A program made the position numbers and the translations under genes. Shown here piece by piece: positions 8,411 to 17,330 of a DNA stretch of 33,149 nucleotides. The stretch is taken from NCBI RefSeq assembly GCF_000420945.1, contig NZ_ATVX01000024.1, positions 1-33,149 of the forward strand, read 5' to 3'. Numbering within the stretch: the first letter of the stretch is position 1; each line of letters opens with the position of its first letter. The notes under the pieces were generated by a model. It was not told the DNA's origin. It ran no database searches and saw only the letters and a program-made list of their open reading frames with translations. The stretch comes from Butyrivibrio sp. VCB2006. GTDB taxonomy: Bacteria > Bacillota > Clostridia > Lachnospirales > Lachnospiraceae.

Positions 8411-8563
8411 GTGATACCCATGATTGCTTCACTACGTTCTCGCAATCATGCATACATTCGGAATCCGAGCTATTGCTCTACTTCCTCATGTATGTTCGGT
8501 CTCCAAGGTTATATTTTTCTCTGTGCAAGCACAGAAAAATATAACTTTGTATCCCTATATCAC
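8411..8563 (-). repeat. Four-stem intergenic palindromic element, copy B
   Basis: This fills the rpsD-rpsK gap. Stems are GTGATA/TATCAC (8411-8416, 8558-8563), a long hairpin (8509-8526 with 8529-8544), CATACAT/ATGTATG (8451-8457, 8488-8494) enclosing GAGC-TATT-GCTC (8467-8478), and CATGATTGC/GCAATCATG (8419-8427, 8442-8450). Read on the minus strand, the linkers GACC, ATGAGGAA, ATTCCGAATGT and ATTGCGA match copy C, while the stem arms differ but still pair. Confidence 0.8.
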
Positions 8564-8568
8564 TCAGA

Positions 8569-8976
8569 TTATACTCTACGACGCTTAGGTGGGCGGCATC
8601 CGTTATGTGGTACAGGTGTTACGTCTGTGATAGATGTAACTGTAAGACCGCTTGCAGCAAGAGCTCTGATTGCAGCTTCTCTTCCTGAACCTGGTCCCTT
8701 AACGAATACATCAACAGTCTTAAGGCCATGAATAAGAGCAGCCTTAGTTGCTGTCTCTGCAGCTACCTGTGCAGCATAAGGAGTAGATTTCCTTGAACCC
8801 TTAAATCCCAGACCGCCAGCACTTGCCCAGCTAAGAGCGTTACCTGCAGCATCTGTCAATGTAACGATTGTGTTATTGAAAGATGACTGGATATGTGCCT
8901 GTCCGTGTTCAACGTTTTTCTTGACACGCTTCTTTGCAGCTGCCTTCTTTGCAGCTGATGATTTCTGATTTGCCAT
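8569..8976 (-). CDS. rpsK: 30S ribosomal protein S11 (uS11)
   Basis: The 135-residue protein has the S11 core ([34 protein letters not shown]) and the basic [12 protein letters not shown]-terminus. It forms part of the platform near the Shine-Dalgarno helix. The Ala/Lys-rich N-terminus is normal for the phylum. The ribosome binding site, GTAGG, is weaker than those of its neighbours. Copy B of the intergenic element lies immediately after its stop. Confidence 0.97.
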   Translation of the reverse strand: MANQKSSAAKKAAAKKRVKKNVEHGQAHIQSSFNNTIVTLTDAAGNALSWASAGGLGFKGSRKSTPYAAQVAAETATKAALIHGLKTVDVFVKGPGSGREAAIRALAASGLTVTSITDVTPVPHNGCRPPKRRRV

Positions 8977-9079
8977 TTTAAACTAACCTACTTTCTTCCT
9001 ATAAAATCTTGTTAAAACGTTACTTTTTGAACCTGCCATGCACAAGCTCAATACGATCCAAAAGCTATATTAAAAAGAA

Positions 9080-9448
9080 TTATTTCTTCTTGTTAGCGAT
9101 TGTTCTCTTTGGTCCTTTTCTTGTTCTTGCATTTGTCTTTGTTCTCTGACCACGGCAAGGAAGTCCTCTTCTATGACGCATTCCTCTGAAGCATCCGATC
9201 TCTGTGAGTCTCTTGATGTTCATGGCAACTTCTCTTCTAAGGTCACCCTCTACTTCGTAGTCATTACCGATAATCTCGGCGATTTTCTTTACTTCTTCAT
9301 CAGTAAGATCACGAACACGTGTGTCCGGATTTACTTTTGCAGCCTCAAGAATCTTGTTTGAGCTTGTTCTACCGATTCCGTAGATGTATGTCAAACCGAT
9401 CTCTACTCGCTTATCTCTAGGTAAATCTACACCTGCAATACGAGCCAT
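9080..9448 (-). CDS. rpsM: 30S ribosomal protein S13 (uS13)
   Basis: This 122-residue protein contains the helix-hairpin-helix region [13 protein letters not shown] and the basic C-terminal tail [24 protein letters not shown], split here by family convention into [15 protein letters not shown] and the Lys end. It contacts tRNA and S19 in the head. The ATG giving [10 protein letters not shown] has GGAGGA upstream. The frame is open for another 52 codons but these are in the structured gap. Confidence 0.97.
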   Translation of the reverse strand: MARIAGVDLPRDKRVEIGLTYIYGIGRTSSNKILEAAKVNPDTRVRDLTDEEVKKIAEIIGNDYEVEGDLRREVAMNIKRLTEIGCFRGMRHRRGLPCRGQRTKTNARTRKGPKRTIANKKK

Positions 9449-9644
9449 TTTAATTCCTCCATTAACAAATAAAAAATATAAATAATTACTATTGAGAAGC
9501 TTTACTCCTCTTGCTCCAACCCATTCCGTCAGAGCTGTTACTTGTTTGATTGGGGTCCACCTATTCGTGACCCAATCGGACAAAGTATAATCCGATCTTT
9601 CCAATACACATTGGTATCAAAAAGTAATCCGAAAACGGCTCGAA
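9449..9644. other. rpmJ-rpsM gap with three hairpins
   Basis: This 196-base gap has no gene. Hairpins are GATTGGG/CCCAATC (9548-9554, 9571-9577), ATCGGA/TCCGAT (9575-9580, 9591-9596, an alternative that overlaps the first by three bases) and CCAAT-ACAC-ATTGG (9601-9614). It lacks the linker motifs of the repeated element, so it is listed separately. Confidence 0.55.
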
Positions 9645-9758
9645 TTATCCCTGTCTCTGTTTGTGCTTAGGGTTGTCACAGATAACTCTGATAACGCCCT
9701 TTCTCTTAATAACCTTGCACTTTTCGCACATAGGCTTAACAGAAGACCTAACTTTCAT
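9645..9758 (-). CDS. rpmJ: 50S ribosomal protein L36 (bL36), zinc-binding form
   Basis: This is a 37-residue gene, [20 protein letters not shown] followed by [18 protein letters not shown]11, C14, C27 and H32 form the zinc knot of the Zn-dependent form. The ATG is preceded by AAAGGAGT. It is the first gene of its transcription unit here because infA, its usual upstream partner, is 2.7 kb away and ends in a terminator. Confidence 0.96.
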   Translation of the reverse strand: MKVRSSVKPMCEKCKVIKRKGVIRVICDNPKHKQRQG

Positions 9759-9778
9759 TGTTACTCCTTTCCTGCATG

Positions 9779-9836
9779 GTAAAAACAGCATAATGCTTAA
9801 AGAAGGGCATAATTATCCCCTCTTCTAAAAAGACCA
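9779..9836 (-). promoter_or_regulatory. rpmJ leader with possible attenuator hairpins
   Basis: On the minus strand AGAAGAGGGG pairs with CCCTTCTTT (about 9799-9826), followed by AGCA-TTA-TGCT and GTTTTT (about 9781-9796). The short second hairpin with its U-run looks like a weak terminator in front of the gene. Attenuation is inferred only from this layout. Confidence 0.35.
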
Positions 9837-9842
9837 TTTAAC

Positions 9843-9871
9843 ATCATAGCACATGCAAAATCAATTATCAA
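9843..9871 (-). promoter_or_regulatory. Promoter of rpmJ-rpsM-rpsK-rpsD-rpoA-rplQ
   Basis: On the minus strand TTGATA (9866-9871), a 17-base spacer and TATGAT (9843-9848) form a good sigma-A site, with the extended -10 TGC just before TATGAT. It lies between the transglutaminase stop and rpmJ. It replaces the upstream read-through lost by the gene insertion. Confidence 0.8.
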
Positions 9872-9889
9872 CTATTTTTTTACAAAATT

Positions 9890-11197
9890 TCATTCTTGAT
9901 TTGTGGTTGGCGATTTAGCATATTTTTTTCCACTGCACAAAGGCAGATACTGGGAATTAAACATGCGAATATGCCTGTGGAAGTCCGCGTCGGACTGGTT
10001 GAAATAATTATAGTTAATAGGATCCTGATCATCCCATGTAACATCTACATTATAATAATCATCGCCAAGTTTGATCATGTTCCAAGCATGCATATCACCG
10101 GAAATAAGGCCACCGCCCCAGCCCACTACCAAATATGTAGGTACATCAAGCTGCTGCATAAGTATCTGAAATGCCTTTGAATAGCCGGCGCAGACAGTTT
10201 CATTTTCGACTATTGCACTATATGCGCTCTGATCCAAAGGTGTTTCTTTATAAGTAAGTTTATCCGCAAGTATATCGTGCACATATACTTCCTTATCATA
10301 ATCGGTCTTTAATTCCTTCTCGGCAGCCTGTTCCAGGAATCTATCCACCATATAATCAAAAGTGTTCCTGGCTTCTTCAATATCCCCAAGCTCATCCTCA
10401 TAGAAATAAAGCTGAACCTTTACAACGCTTCCTCTATAGTCATATTCTGTGTACATTTTAGTATTCAGCCAGAACAGCTCAGGGTGGTCCAAAATAACGC
10501 TCATAAGCGCATTGTACCACTCGTTTGAAGTTGCTTTTGTAACAGGCAAAAAGGCCGGTCTAAGCTCAAGTGAATTGGCATATATCTGCTTGTAAAGCTG
10601 TTTGCATTTATCTGTAAGCATCTGATAATAAGGATAGTAACTGGTGCTGAATGTATAATCAGCACCTGTATTTCCAAGGCTGAGCTCTTTTATTATCTGA
10701 AGGACATCATCAGAAGACTCCAGTTCCACAATCTCATTCTGTAGCTGAACCAGTCCTGACATATTGTCTGTTATGTTGTAATATGACGTGTCATCCGTCG
10801 GGTCCTCATAAAGGTCCTGATTAACAAGTGGCTCCTGTGCCTCGTTCACTATATCTTTATCTATTCCGGAAGTGCTCCAATCACCATCATACTCAGCAAA
10901 TTCTTTTTCCTGTTTTTCTGACACGGTAAAAGAGCTGACTGCAGAAGCCGCATCAGCCATATCACCGACCACATCTGTAACAGATTTATTATCAGCAGTT
11001 TCTTTACTTGCCGCATTAGATGCATCAGCAGTCTCCTCCGGGGCTGCTTTGGACTGTATATAGGCGTTCAACATCTTAGAAACATCAGAAGCGCCCTTGG
11101 CAACATCCTGATCCATTTCACACAGCACAATTAAGCCACACGCAGCGACTACGATGGCTAAAATCAAAGCTAATAGTTTGCCCAATAGTTTTTTCAT
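9890..11197 (-). CDS. Exported transglutaminase-like cysteine protease-fold protein
   Basis: The 435-residue protein has an N-terminal hydrophobic segment (about 4-27), an acidic, Ala/Ser-rich linker (50-130) and a C-terminal transglutaminase-like core. The triad is visible as C336 in ETVCAGYSKAF, H370 in DMHAWNMIKL and D385 in YYNVDVTWDD. Such domains in Gram-positive bacteria are mostly surface or envelope hydrolases or cross-linkers; the substrate is unknown. VVAAC (C20) is lipobox-like, but the hydrophobic stretch continues, so lipoprotein or simple anchor are both possible. The ATG has GGAAGG upstream. It sits inside the normally continuous infA-rpmJ junction. Confidence 0.85.
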   Translation of the reverse strand: MKKLLGKLLALILAIVVAACGLIVLCEMDQDVAKGASDVSKMLNAYIQSKAAPEETADASNAASKETADNKSVTDVVGDMADAASAVSSFTVSEKQEKEFAEYDGDWSTSGIDKDIVNEAQEPLVNQDLYEDPTDDTSYYNITDNMSGLVQLQNEIVELESSDDVLQIIKELSLGNTGADYTFSTSYYPYYQMLTDKCKQLYKQIYANSLELRPAFLPVTKATSNEWYNALMSVILDHPELFWLNTKMYTEYDYRGSVVKVQLYFYEDELGDIEEARNTFDYMVDRFLEQAAEKELKTDYDKEVYVHDILADKLTYKETPLDQSAYSAIVENETVCAGYSKAFQILMQQLDVPTYLVVGWGGGLISGDMHAWNMIKLGDDYYNVDVTWDDQDPINYNYFNQSDADFHRHIRMFNSQYLPLCSGKKYAKSPTTNQE

Positions 11198-11430
11198 AGC
11201 GATTCCTTCCTTGTCAATCCGCACATGAATTCACTATCTATATCGGCAAGAAGGTTTATTATATTAATATTTAAGCATTTATATTGCTGCATTTTTTTAT
11301 AAAAAACTTGCTTATTTCAACCTTTATTCATCTTTAATATTGCCTTCGTTAACCCAATGCATTAATCTATAAATATCAGTTTATATTTTATACAATGCAA
11401 TTACTTATTATTCTAAATGGAGAAAAAACT

Positions 11431-12429
11431 ATGTATTCAGCAAGTGAAAGCAGATACGAAAAAATGAAGTTTAATCGCTGCGGTAAAAGTGGACTCAAAT
11501 TACCGGCCGTTTCTCTTGGCTTATGGCACAATTTCGGTGATAACGGCGATTTTGGCAATATGGAAAAGATGTGTTTTACTGCCTTTGATAATGGCATAAC
11601 TCATTTTGATCTTGCTAATAACTACGGTCCCATGGAAGGTGCTGCCGAGATCAACTTTGGCAAAATACTTAGAGAAAGCATGCACCGCTATAGAGATGAG
11701 ATGATAATCTCAACCAAGGCTGGTTACTACATGTGGCCGGGCCCTTATGGCGACTGGGGCAGCCGTAAATATCTGATAGCAAGTCTTGATCAGTCTCTTC
11801 AGAGGATGGGCCTTGATTATGTTGATATCTTTTACCATCACAGAATGGATCCTGAAACTCCTCTTGAGGAAACCATGGAAGCTCTTGAACAGATTGTAAG
11901 AAGCGGTAAAGCTTTGTATGTTGGTATCTCCAACTATGATGGCCCAACATTGGAAAAAGCAACAGCTATATTAGAAGATCGCCATGTCCCATTTATCATC
12001 AATCAGAACCGCTACAATATCCTTGACAGAACTATTGAGAAGAATGGATTAAAAGAGAAATCAAAAGAGCTGGGTAAGGGAATAATATGTTTCTCTCCTC
12101 TTGCACAGGGTCTTTTAACAGACAGATATCTTGATGGAATTCCGGAAGACAGCAGAATCCGCACAGATGGAAGATTCCTAAAGGAAAGCCAGCTTAGCAG
12201 TGAAAAGGTAAATAGTATCAGAGCCCTTAACGAAATCGCTAGAAGAAGAGGTCAGACTCTTGCAGAAATGGCTCTCGCTTGGAACCTCAAGGATGAGTAT
12301 ATCACATCAGTCATAATAGGTGCCTCCAAGCCATCGCAGATTCTCGACAATATCAAAGCTATTGAGAACACCTCATTCTCAGCAGATGAGTTGAAAGAAA
12401 TAGATGATATAGCAATCAAGATTCAGTAA
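11431..12429 (+). CDS. Aldo/keto reductase, YghZ / Kv-beta-like
   Basis: This 332-residue NADPH-dependent oxidoreductase has the catalytic tetrad D60 and Y65 (FDLANNYGP), K96 (STKAGYY) and H137 (YHHRMD). The WPGPYGDWGSRKYL segment is typical of the L-glyceraldehyde-3-phosphate reductase (YghZ) branch. The C-terminal VIIGASKPSQILDN binds the cofactor 2'-phosphate region. The ATG giving MYSASESRY has GGAG eight bases upstream. It is encoded against the surrounding ribosomal genes and convergent with infA. Its physiological substrate cannot be told from sequence. Confidence 0.9.
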   Translation: MYSASESRYEKMKFNRCGKSGLKLPAVSLGLWHNFGDNGDFGNMEKMCFTAFDNGITHFDLANNYGPMEGAAEINFGKILRESMHRYRDEMIISTKAGYYMWPGPYGDWGSRKYLIASLDQSLQRMGLDYVDIFYHHRMDPETPLEETMEALEQIVRSGKALYVGISNYDGPTLEKATAILEDRHVPFIINQNRYNILDRTIEKNGLKEKSKELGKGIICFSPLAQGLLTDRYLDGIPEDSRIRTDGRFLKESQLSSEKVNSIRALNEIARRRGQTLAEMALAWNLKDEYITSVIIGASKPSQILDNIKAIENTSFSADELKEIDDIAIKIQ

Positions 12430-12439
12430 ACAAAAACGC

Positions 12440-12483
12440 AAAAAGCCCCAAGTACTTGCATATTGCAAATACTTGGGGCTTTA
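12440..12483. terminator. Bidirectional terminator between AKR and infA
   Basis: AAAGCCCCAAGTA-C-TTGCA pairs with TGCAA-A-TACTTGGGGCTTT around a TAT loop. The plus tail is TTTATTATTTG and the minus tail CTTTTTGCG. It ends both the aldo/keto reductase gene and the adk-map-infA unit. Confidence 0.92.
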
Positions 12484-12497
12484 TTATTTGTCTTGAA

Positions 12498-12716
12498 TTA
12501 TTTATCTCTCCAAATAATTCTTCCCTTTGTAAGATCATATGGAGAAAGCTCAAGTGTAACCTTATCACCAGGTAAAATTCTGATAAAGTTCTGTCTGAGC
12601 TTACCACTAATATGTGCTAAAACAACGTGTCCATTCTCAAGTTCAACCTGGAACATTGTGTTTGGAAGCTTCTCAATTACTTTTCCTTCAATTTCAATTA
12701 CATCAGCCTTTGACAT
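12498..12716 (-). CDS. infA: Translation initiation factor IF-1
   Basis: The 72-residue S1/OB-fold protein ([20 protein letters not shown]) blocks the ribosomal A site during initiation. Length and the [16 protein letters not shown] end match the family exactly. The ATG has AAGGAGG upstream. It follows map by 15 bases. In most relatives rpmJ follows directly; here a terminator and two unrelated genes intervene. Confidence 0.97.
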   Translation of the reverse strand: MSKADVIEIEGKVIEKLPNTMFQVELENGHVVLAHISGKLRQNFIRILPGDKVTLELSPYDLTKGRIIWRDK

Positions 12717-12731
12717 TCTTATCCTCCTTGT

Positions 12732-13490
12732 TCAAGACCTTTCCAATGTTAGTATCTCTGGTTCGCCATCAGTTATGGCAATTGTGTTTTCATAATGTGC
12801 TGCCAGTGAACCGTCTACAGTTACCACAGTCCAATCATCATCAAGCCAACCTACATAGCGCTCGCCCATTGTAATCATAGGCTCAACGCATATTGTCATT
12901 CCCTTCCTAAGTTTAGGGCCGGGGGTTAGCTTCCTGTAATTTGGAACAATCGGATCTTCATGAAGTGAAGTTCCTATTCCATGGCCTGTAAGTTCTCTTA
13001 CGATCCCATATCCATATGGTTTAATATAGGCATCTATTGCCCTGGATATATCATATAATCTGTTACCTGCCTTAGCCTTCTTGATGCCTTCAAAAAAGCT
13101 GGCCTTTGTAACATCTATAAGCTTTTGGGCTTCATCACTTATCTTACCAACACCCCAAGTCCTTGCAGCATCGGAATGATAGCCCTTATATATAAGTCCT
13201 GTATCAAAGGTAACAATGTCACCTTCCTGCAGGATTCTATCGGCACTTGGAATACCATGAACAACCTCGTCGTTCACAGATATACACACAGAAGCGGGAA
13301 ATCCTTCATAATTCTTACAATTAGGAATTCCTCCCAGAGCACGGATAGTCTTTTCACCAATCTCATCTAGCTCAAGTGTTGAGATACCGGGACGAACTGC
13401 GGCATGTAGTTCTTCATGAACCTTGGCCAAAAGCTGTCCAGATTGTCTCATAAGATCAATTTCTTCGTCTGTTTTAATTGTTATAGCCAT
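12732..13490 (-). CDS. map: Methionine aminopeptidase type I
   Basis: This 252-residue enzyme removes the N-terminal Met from new proteins. All expected residues are present: H78 (VVHGIP), metal ligands D96 (FDTG), D107 (HSDAARTW), H170 (TGHGIG), E203 (CVEPM) and E234 (HYENTIAIT). It has no N-terminal zinc or SH3 extension. The ribosome binding site is weak (GGTG), and the gene follows adk by 18 bases, so translation may depend on coupling. Confidence 0.96.
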   Translation of the reverse strand: MAITIKTDEEIDLMRQSGQLLAKVHEELHAAVRPGISTLELDEIGEKTIRALGGIPNCKNYEGFPASVCISVNDEVVHGIPSADRILQEGDIVTFDTGLIYKGYHSDAARTWGVGKISDEAQKLIDVTKASFFEGIKKAKAGNRLYDISRAIDAYIKPYGYGIVRELTGHGIGTSLHEDPIVPNYRKLTPGPKLRKGMTICVEPMITMGERYVGWLDDDWTVVTVDGSLAAHYENTIAITDGEPEILTLERS

Positions 13491-13508
13491 ATATAAAACA
13501 CCAAGATC

Positions 13509-14153
13509 TTATGCATTAAGAATATTAACGATATCGCTAAATACTTCCTGCATATCCTTTGTACCGTCAACTGTCTTCAAAATATTCTTCTTATCATAAT
13601 ACTCGATAAGAGGCTGTGTCTGCTCGTGGTATACTGAGAGTCTGTTCTGAACTGTTTCAGGCTTGTCATCCTCTCTAAGAACCAACTCACTTCCACATTT
13701 ATCACATATTCCCTCTACCTTAGGTGGAATATGTTCAACATGATAGGTAGCACCACACTTAAGGCATGCTCTTCTACCTGACATTCTGCGAACAATGTTC
13801 TCATCAGGAACATCTACGTTCACTGCATAGTCAACCTTATCGCCAAGCTTTGTAAGCTCAGCATCAAGAACATCAGCCTGTGGAATAGTACGTGGGAATC
13901 CATCAAGAACATAACCATTCTTGCAATCTTCATTTGCAACTCTGTCAAGAAGAAGCTGAACTGTAAGTTCATCCGGAACAAGAAGTCCCTTGTCCATATA
14001 CTCCTTAGCTTTCTTGCCAAGTTCTGTACCATTCTTGATATTAGCTCTGAAGATATCTCCTGTAGAGATATGCGGAATATTATACTTGTCCGCAATCATC
14101 TGAGCCTGTGTTCCCTTGCCTGCTCCAGGCGCACCCAACATAATAATTTTCAT
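13509..14153 (-). CDS. adk: Adenylate kinase, zinc-type long form
   Basis: This 214-residue enzyme catalyses ATP + AMP to 2 ADP. The P-loop GAPGAGKGT is at 7-15, the AMP site at STGDIFR and GFPRT, and the LID has four Cys (C130, C133, C150, C153), the zinc form of Gram-positive bacteria. I start at the ATG giving [10 protein letters not shown], with GAGGG upstream. It begins a new unit because secY ends in a terminator. Confidence 0.96.
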   Translation of the reverse strand: MKIIMLGAPGAGKGTQAQMIADKYNIPHISTGDIFRANIKNGTELGKKAKEYMDKGLLVPDELTVQLLLDRVANEDCKNGYVLDGFPRTIPQADVLDAELTKLGDKVDYAVNVDVPDENIVRRMSGRRACLKCGATYHVEHIPPKVEGICDKCGSELVLREDDKPETVQNRLSVYHEQTQPLIEYYDKKNILKTVDGTKDMQEVFSDIVNILNA

Positions 14154-14200
14154 ACTTTTATAGCCCTCACATATAGAATTAGTATTTTCACACAAATCAC

Positions 14201-14206
14201 ATTATA
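14201..14206 (-). promoter_or_regulatory. Candidate -10 of adk-map-infA
   Basis: A perfect TATAAT on the minus strand lies 47 bases before adk, in the 130-base interval after the secY terminator. No good -35 box is at the proper distance. The position, after a terminator and before a three-gene run, supports a promoter. Confidence 0.45.
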
Positions 14207-14271
14207 AAACATATAGTGGATTTGCGCTAGCATAATTCTGCTCTTTGGGCCTTCCCTTAGCATTTTTCACT

Positions 14272-14321
14272 CAGAAAAAGAGAGGCTACAAAACTCGCCA
14301 CAAGCGAGTCCTGTAACCTCT
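14272..14321 (-). terminator. Intrinsic terminator after secY
   Basis: On the minus strand AGAGGTTACAGGACTCGC pairs with GGCGAGTTTTGTAGCCTCT around TTGT, with few mismatches, followed by CTTTTTC. It lies 13 bases after the secY stop and splits the usual secY-adk-map-infA run. Confidence 0.88.
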
Positions 14322-14333
14322 TTACATTTCATC

Positions 14334-15653
14334 TTAGTCTTCCAAGAAGCCTTTGTAATTACGTACCAGCATCTGAGATTCAATCTGCTTGATTGTCTCA
14401 AGGATAACACTTACCACGATGATAAGGCTAGTTCCACCGAATGAAACGCTGGCACCGAACACACCATTAAAGAAGATAGGTAATACACCAATAATTGTAA
14501 GACCACAAGCTCCAATAAAGATGATGTAGTTCAAAATGCTTGTAAGGTAATCACTTGTAGGCTTACCTGGTCTGATACCAGGAATAAAGCCACCCTGCTT
14601 CTTCATATTATCTGCAATCTCAAGTGGATTGAAGGTAATTGACGTATAGAAATACGCAAAGAAGATAAGCAATAAAATATAAACCAATAAACCAATTGAG
14701 TAATTCCAGTGATTTGGATTACACCAGTTACTCTGGTTAAGATATGCAATAAACTTGCCCCAGAAACCTGATCCATTATAGCCAACTAACTGACTGATAA
14801 TGATAGGGAACTGGAATAAAGACATTGCGAAAATGATAGGCATAACGCCTGCTGTATTGACCTTGAGAGGAATCTCAGAACGGTTTCCACCGTAAGTCTT
14901 CCTACCCTGAATCTTCTTAGCATACTGAACAGGAATTCTACGCTCAGCGCCGTTAAGAAGAACAACCAATACTACCATTGCAACTATAACTGCAAGAATG
15001 ATTATAGCTGATACAACTCCCCTAGCAATAGCCTTGCCACTTACGAACTGATCGTAAAGGGCTTTGAAATCTGACGGCATTCTTGAAAGAATGTTGATAG
15101 TCAGAACAATTGAAATACCGTTTCCAACCCCATTTTCTGTGATTCTTTCACCAATCCACATCAGGAATGCACTACCAGCTGTAAGGGCTGCTACAATCTG
15201 GATTACAAGAAAGATAGACTGCTCTGTGAGGAAGCCTGTGTTCCTGTAAAAACCAATTGCCATTGCAATGGATTCGATAAGAGCTAAAGCAACTGTTACA
15301 TATCTTGTAAGAGCTGTAAGCTTCTTTCTTCCATCTTCGCCATCTCTCTGCCACTCTTCAAACTTAGGAATAGCAATTGTGAGAAGCTGAATGATAATGG
15401 AAGATGTAATGTATGGTGTGATATTGAGTGCCAGGATTGACATGTTCTCAAATGATCCACCAGTAAATCGATCCATAAAGCCGAAGGAATCGCTTTCTGT
15501 AAGATTCTTAAACCAATTCTGGAAAACTGAAACGTTCATTCCAGGTACAGGAATAGCAGATCCTAATCTGATTACACCAAGCATACAAATGGTGAAAAGA
15601 ATCTTATTCCTTAATTCCTTGACTTTCAATGCATTCATTAGGGACTTAAACAT
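14334..15653 (-). CDS. secY: Preprotein translocase subunit SecY
   Basis: This 439-residue channel protein has about ten hydrophobic segments, starting with ILFTICMLGVIRLGSAIPVPG, and conserved cytoplasmic loops such as ERRIPVQYAKK and GIRPGKPTSDYL. It forms the Sec pore with SecE and SecG. Its ATG overlaps the rplO stop as TAATG, so translation is coupled to L15. A terminator follows. Confidence 0.97.
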   Translation of the reverse strand: MFKSLMNALKVKELRNKILFTICMLGVIRLGSAIPVPGMNVSVFQNWFKNLTESDSFGFMDRFTGGSFENMSILALNITPYITSSIIIQLLTIAIPKFEEWQRDGEDGRKKLTALTRYVTVALALIESIAMAIGFYRNTGFLTEQSIFLVIQIVAALTAGSAFLMWIGERITENGVGNGISIVLTINILSRMPSDFKALYDQFVSGKAIARGVVSAIIILAVIVAMVVLVVLLNGAERRIPVQYAKKIQGRKTYGGNRSEIPLKVNTAGVMPIIFAMSLFQFPIIISQLVGYNGSGFWGKFIAYLNQSNWCNPNHWNYSIGLLVYILLLIFFAYFYTSITFNPLEIADNMKKQGGFIPGIRPGKPTSDYLTSILNYIIFIGACGLTIIGVLPIFFNGVFGASVSFGGTSLIIVVSVILETIKQIESQMLVRNYKGFLED

Positions 15654-16093
15654 TAGATCACCTCTGTTGTTCCACCAAGAGCCTCGATCTTCTCCTTAGC
15701 TGATGCGCTGAAAGCATTAGCTTTAACCGTAAGCTTCTTAGTAAATTCTCCGTTGCCAAGAATCTTCACGCCGTCAAGTTCCTTCTTGATGATTCCCTGG
15801 TCCTTGAGTGCCTGAATATCTACAACTGCTCCGTTGTCAAATACTTCAAGTGCGCTAAGATTGATGCCTACGATATTCTTGTGGTTGATGTTCTTGAAGC
15901 CTCTCTTAGGAAGTCTTCTGAAAAGTGGCATCTGACCACCTTCGAAACCAAGTCTTGGAGCTCCTGAACGAGCCTTCTGACCCTTATGGCCCTTACCAGC
16001 AGTCTTGCCATTTCCTGAACCATGACCACGGCCTCTTCTAAAATTATCGCTCTGCTTTGAACCCTCAGCAGGTCTTAAGTTGGATAATTCCAT
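15653..16093 (-). CDS. rplO: 50S ribosomal protein L15 (uL15)
   Basis: This 146-residue protein has the extended glycine/arginine-rich N-terminus ([30 protein letters not shown]) that reaches into 23S rRNA and a globular C-terminus with [19 protein letters not shown]. The ATG has AAGGAGG upstream, immediately after a 73-base branched structure. Its stop codon overlaps the secY start. Confidence 0.97.
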   Translation of the reverse strand: MELSNLRPAEGSKQSDNFRRGRGHGSGNGKTAGKGHKGQKARSGAPRLGFEGGQMPLFRRLPKRGFKNINHKNIVGINLSALEVFDNGAVVDIQALKDQGIIKKELDGVKILGNGEFTKKLTVKANAFSASAKEKIEALGGTTEVI

Positions 16094-16113
16094 GATATTC
16101 CTCCTTATAAAAG

Positions 16114-16186
16114 CCGGGGCTCGTACCGCTCAACGCAGCGCACTTTAATATTATACACCACTCGCGTATACATGGAACAGCCCCGG
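16114..16186 (-). promoter_or_regulatory. Three-way-junction structure before rplO
   Basis: CCGGGGCT (16114-16121) pairs perfectly with AGCCCCGG (16179-16186). Inside are CGCT-CAACGC-AGCG (16127-16140) and TATAC/GTATA (16152-16156, 16166-16170). The 3' arm on the mRNA ends about 20 bases before the rplO start, close to its ribosome binding site. A TATAAT on the minus strand (16150-16155) could also be a promoter. Translational control or an internal promoter are both inferences. Confidence 0.55.
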
Positions 16187-16212
16187 TAACATTTTTTGCA
16201 TCTTTTTTGAGA

Positions 16213-16398
16213 TTAAATCTCTTCTACCTTAACGAGGTGTCTGATCTGCTGAATCTGACCTCTTGTTGCAGAGTTATCAGGAAGTTCAACAGAACTGTTA
16301 AGTTTCTTGAATCCCATTGATTTAACTGTTGCTACCTGCTTTGGGATAGCTCCGATAGTTGACTTAACCAATGTGATCTTAAGCTTCTTATCTGCCAT
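16213..16398 (-). CDS. rpmD: 50S ribosomal protein L30 (uL30)
   Basis: This 61-residue short bacterial L30 has KITLVKSTIGAIPKQVATVKSMGF and ends RGQIQQIRHLVKVEEI. The ATG has AAGGAG upstream. It follows rpsE by 16 bases and precedes rplO after a structured 119-base gap. Confidence 0.96.
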   Translation of the reverse strand: MADKKLKITLVKSTIGAIPKQVATVKSMGFKKLNSSVELPDNSATRGQIQQIRHLVKVEEI

Positions 16399-16414
16399 TG
16401 ATTTTCTCCTTCTA

Positions 16415-16924
16415 TTAAGCGGTTACTTCTGCTACAGACTTACCGCGCTTAGCTGCAACTTCTTCAGGTGTCTTTAACTGAGCAAGACCATTGATTGTAG
16501 CATAAACAACGTTCTGCTTGTTGTTAGAACCAAGTGACTTTGTTCTGATATTTCTGATACCTGCAAGCTCACATACAGAACGAGCAGGACCACCAGCGAT
16601 GATACCAGTACCTTCTGGAGACTTCTTAAGTAATACTTCAGCTGAGCCGAACTTACCTACGAAATCATGTGTAATACTGTTGTTCTCATCAAGAGGAACA
16701 GTAATAAGGTTCTTAGTAGCATCTTCCTTACCCTTACGGATAGCGTCTGGGATTTCTGTTGACTTTCCAAGACCAACACCAACGTGACCATTGTTGTCAC
16801 CAACTACTACAAGCGCTGTGAACTTCATGTTACGTCCACCCTTTACAACCTTTGTTACTCGCTTGATGGTAACAACTTTGTCTGTCAATTCGAGCTGACT
16901 TGCATCTACGATATTACGCTTCAT
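16415..16924 (-). CDS. rpsE: 30S ribosomal protein S5 (uS5)
   Basis: This 169-residue protein has the N-terminal double-stranded-RNA-binding fold ([23 protein letters not shown], split across about 13-35) and the C-terminal S5 domain with [20 protein letters not shown]. It acts in decoding accuracy. The ATG has AAGGGAG upstream. It follows rplR by 18 bases. Confidence 0.97.
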   Translation of the reverse strand: MKRNIVDASQLELTDKVVTIKRVTKVVKGGRNMKFTALVVVGDNNGHVGVGLGKSTEIPDAIRKGKEDATKNLITVPLDENNSITHDFVGKFGSAEVLLKKSPEGTGIIAGGPARSVCELAGIRNIRTKSLGSNNKQNVVYATINGLAQLKTPEEVAAKRGKSVAEVTA

Positions 16925-16942
16925 TTTGTGTTTTCTCCCTTC

Positions 16943-17311
16943 TTAGAATTCCAAGCCAGCTTTTCTAGCAGCCTCGGCCAATGCTTCTACCTTACCGTGG
17001 TAGATATAACCGCCTCTGTCAAATACAACGGCCTTGATGCCCTTCTCAAGAGCTCTCTTTGCAACAACATCACCGATCTTTGTTGCAGCCTCAATGTCGT
17101 CTGTATTCTTAAGCTCAGCCTTGATATCTTTTTCAAGAGTTGAAGCAGATACAAGTGTCTTGCCGGCAACATCATCAATAACCTGTGCGTAAACATGATT
17201 ATTGCTTCTAAAAACAGCGAGTCTTGGTCTCTCAGCTGTTCCGCTAAAACGATTACGGATCTTCATGTGCTTCTTTACACGAATTTCCTGTCTGGATTCT
17301 TTACTAACCAT
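16943..17311 (-). CDS. rplR: 50S ribosomal protein L18 (uL18)
   Basis: This 122-residue 5S rRNA-binding protein has [24 protein letters not shown] sequence (here [20 protein letters not shown]) and ends [19 protein letters not shown]. The ATG has AAGGAG upstream. Spacing to rplF is 19 bases. Confidence 0.97.
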   Translation of the reverse strand: MVSKESRQEIRVKKHMKIRNRFSGTAERPRLAVFRSNNHVYAQVIDDVAGKTLVSASTLEKDIKAELKNTDDIEAATKIGDVVAKRALEKGIKAVVFDRGGYIYHGKVEALAEAARKAGLEF

Positions 17312-17330
17312 TTTGCACTCTCCTTATCTA

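Noticed and set aside
11669..11962. Antisense frames inside the reductase, S11, L6 and other genes
   Set aside because: They mirror the codon structure of the real genes, lack ribosome binding sites and encode nothing recognisable.
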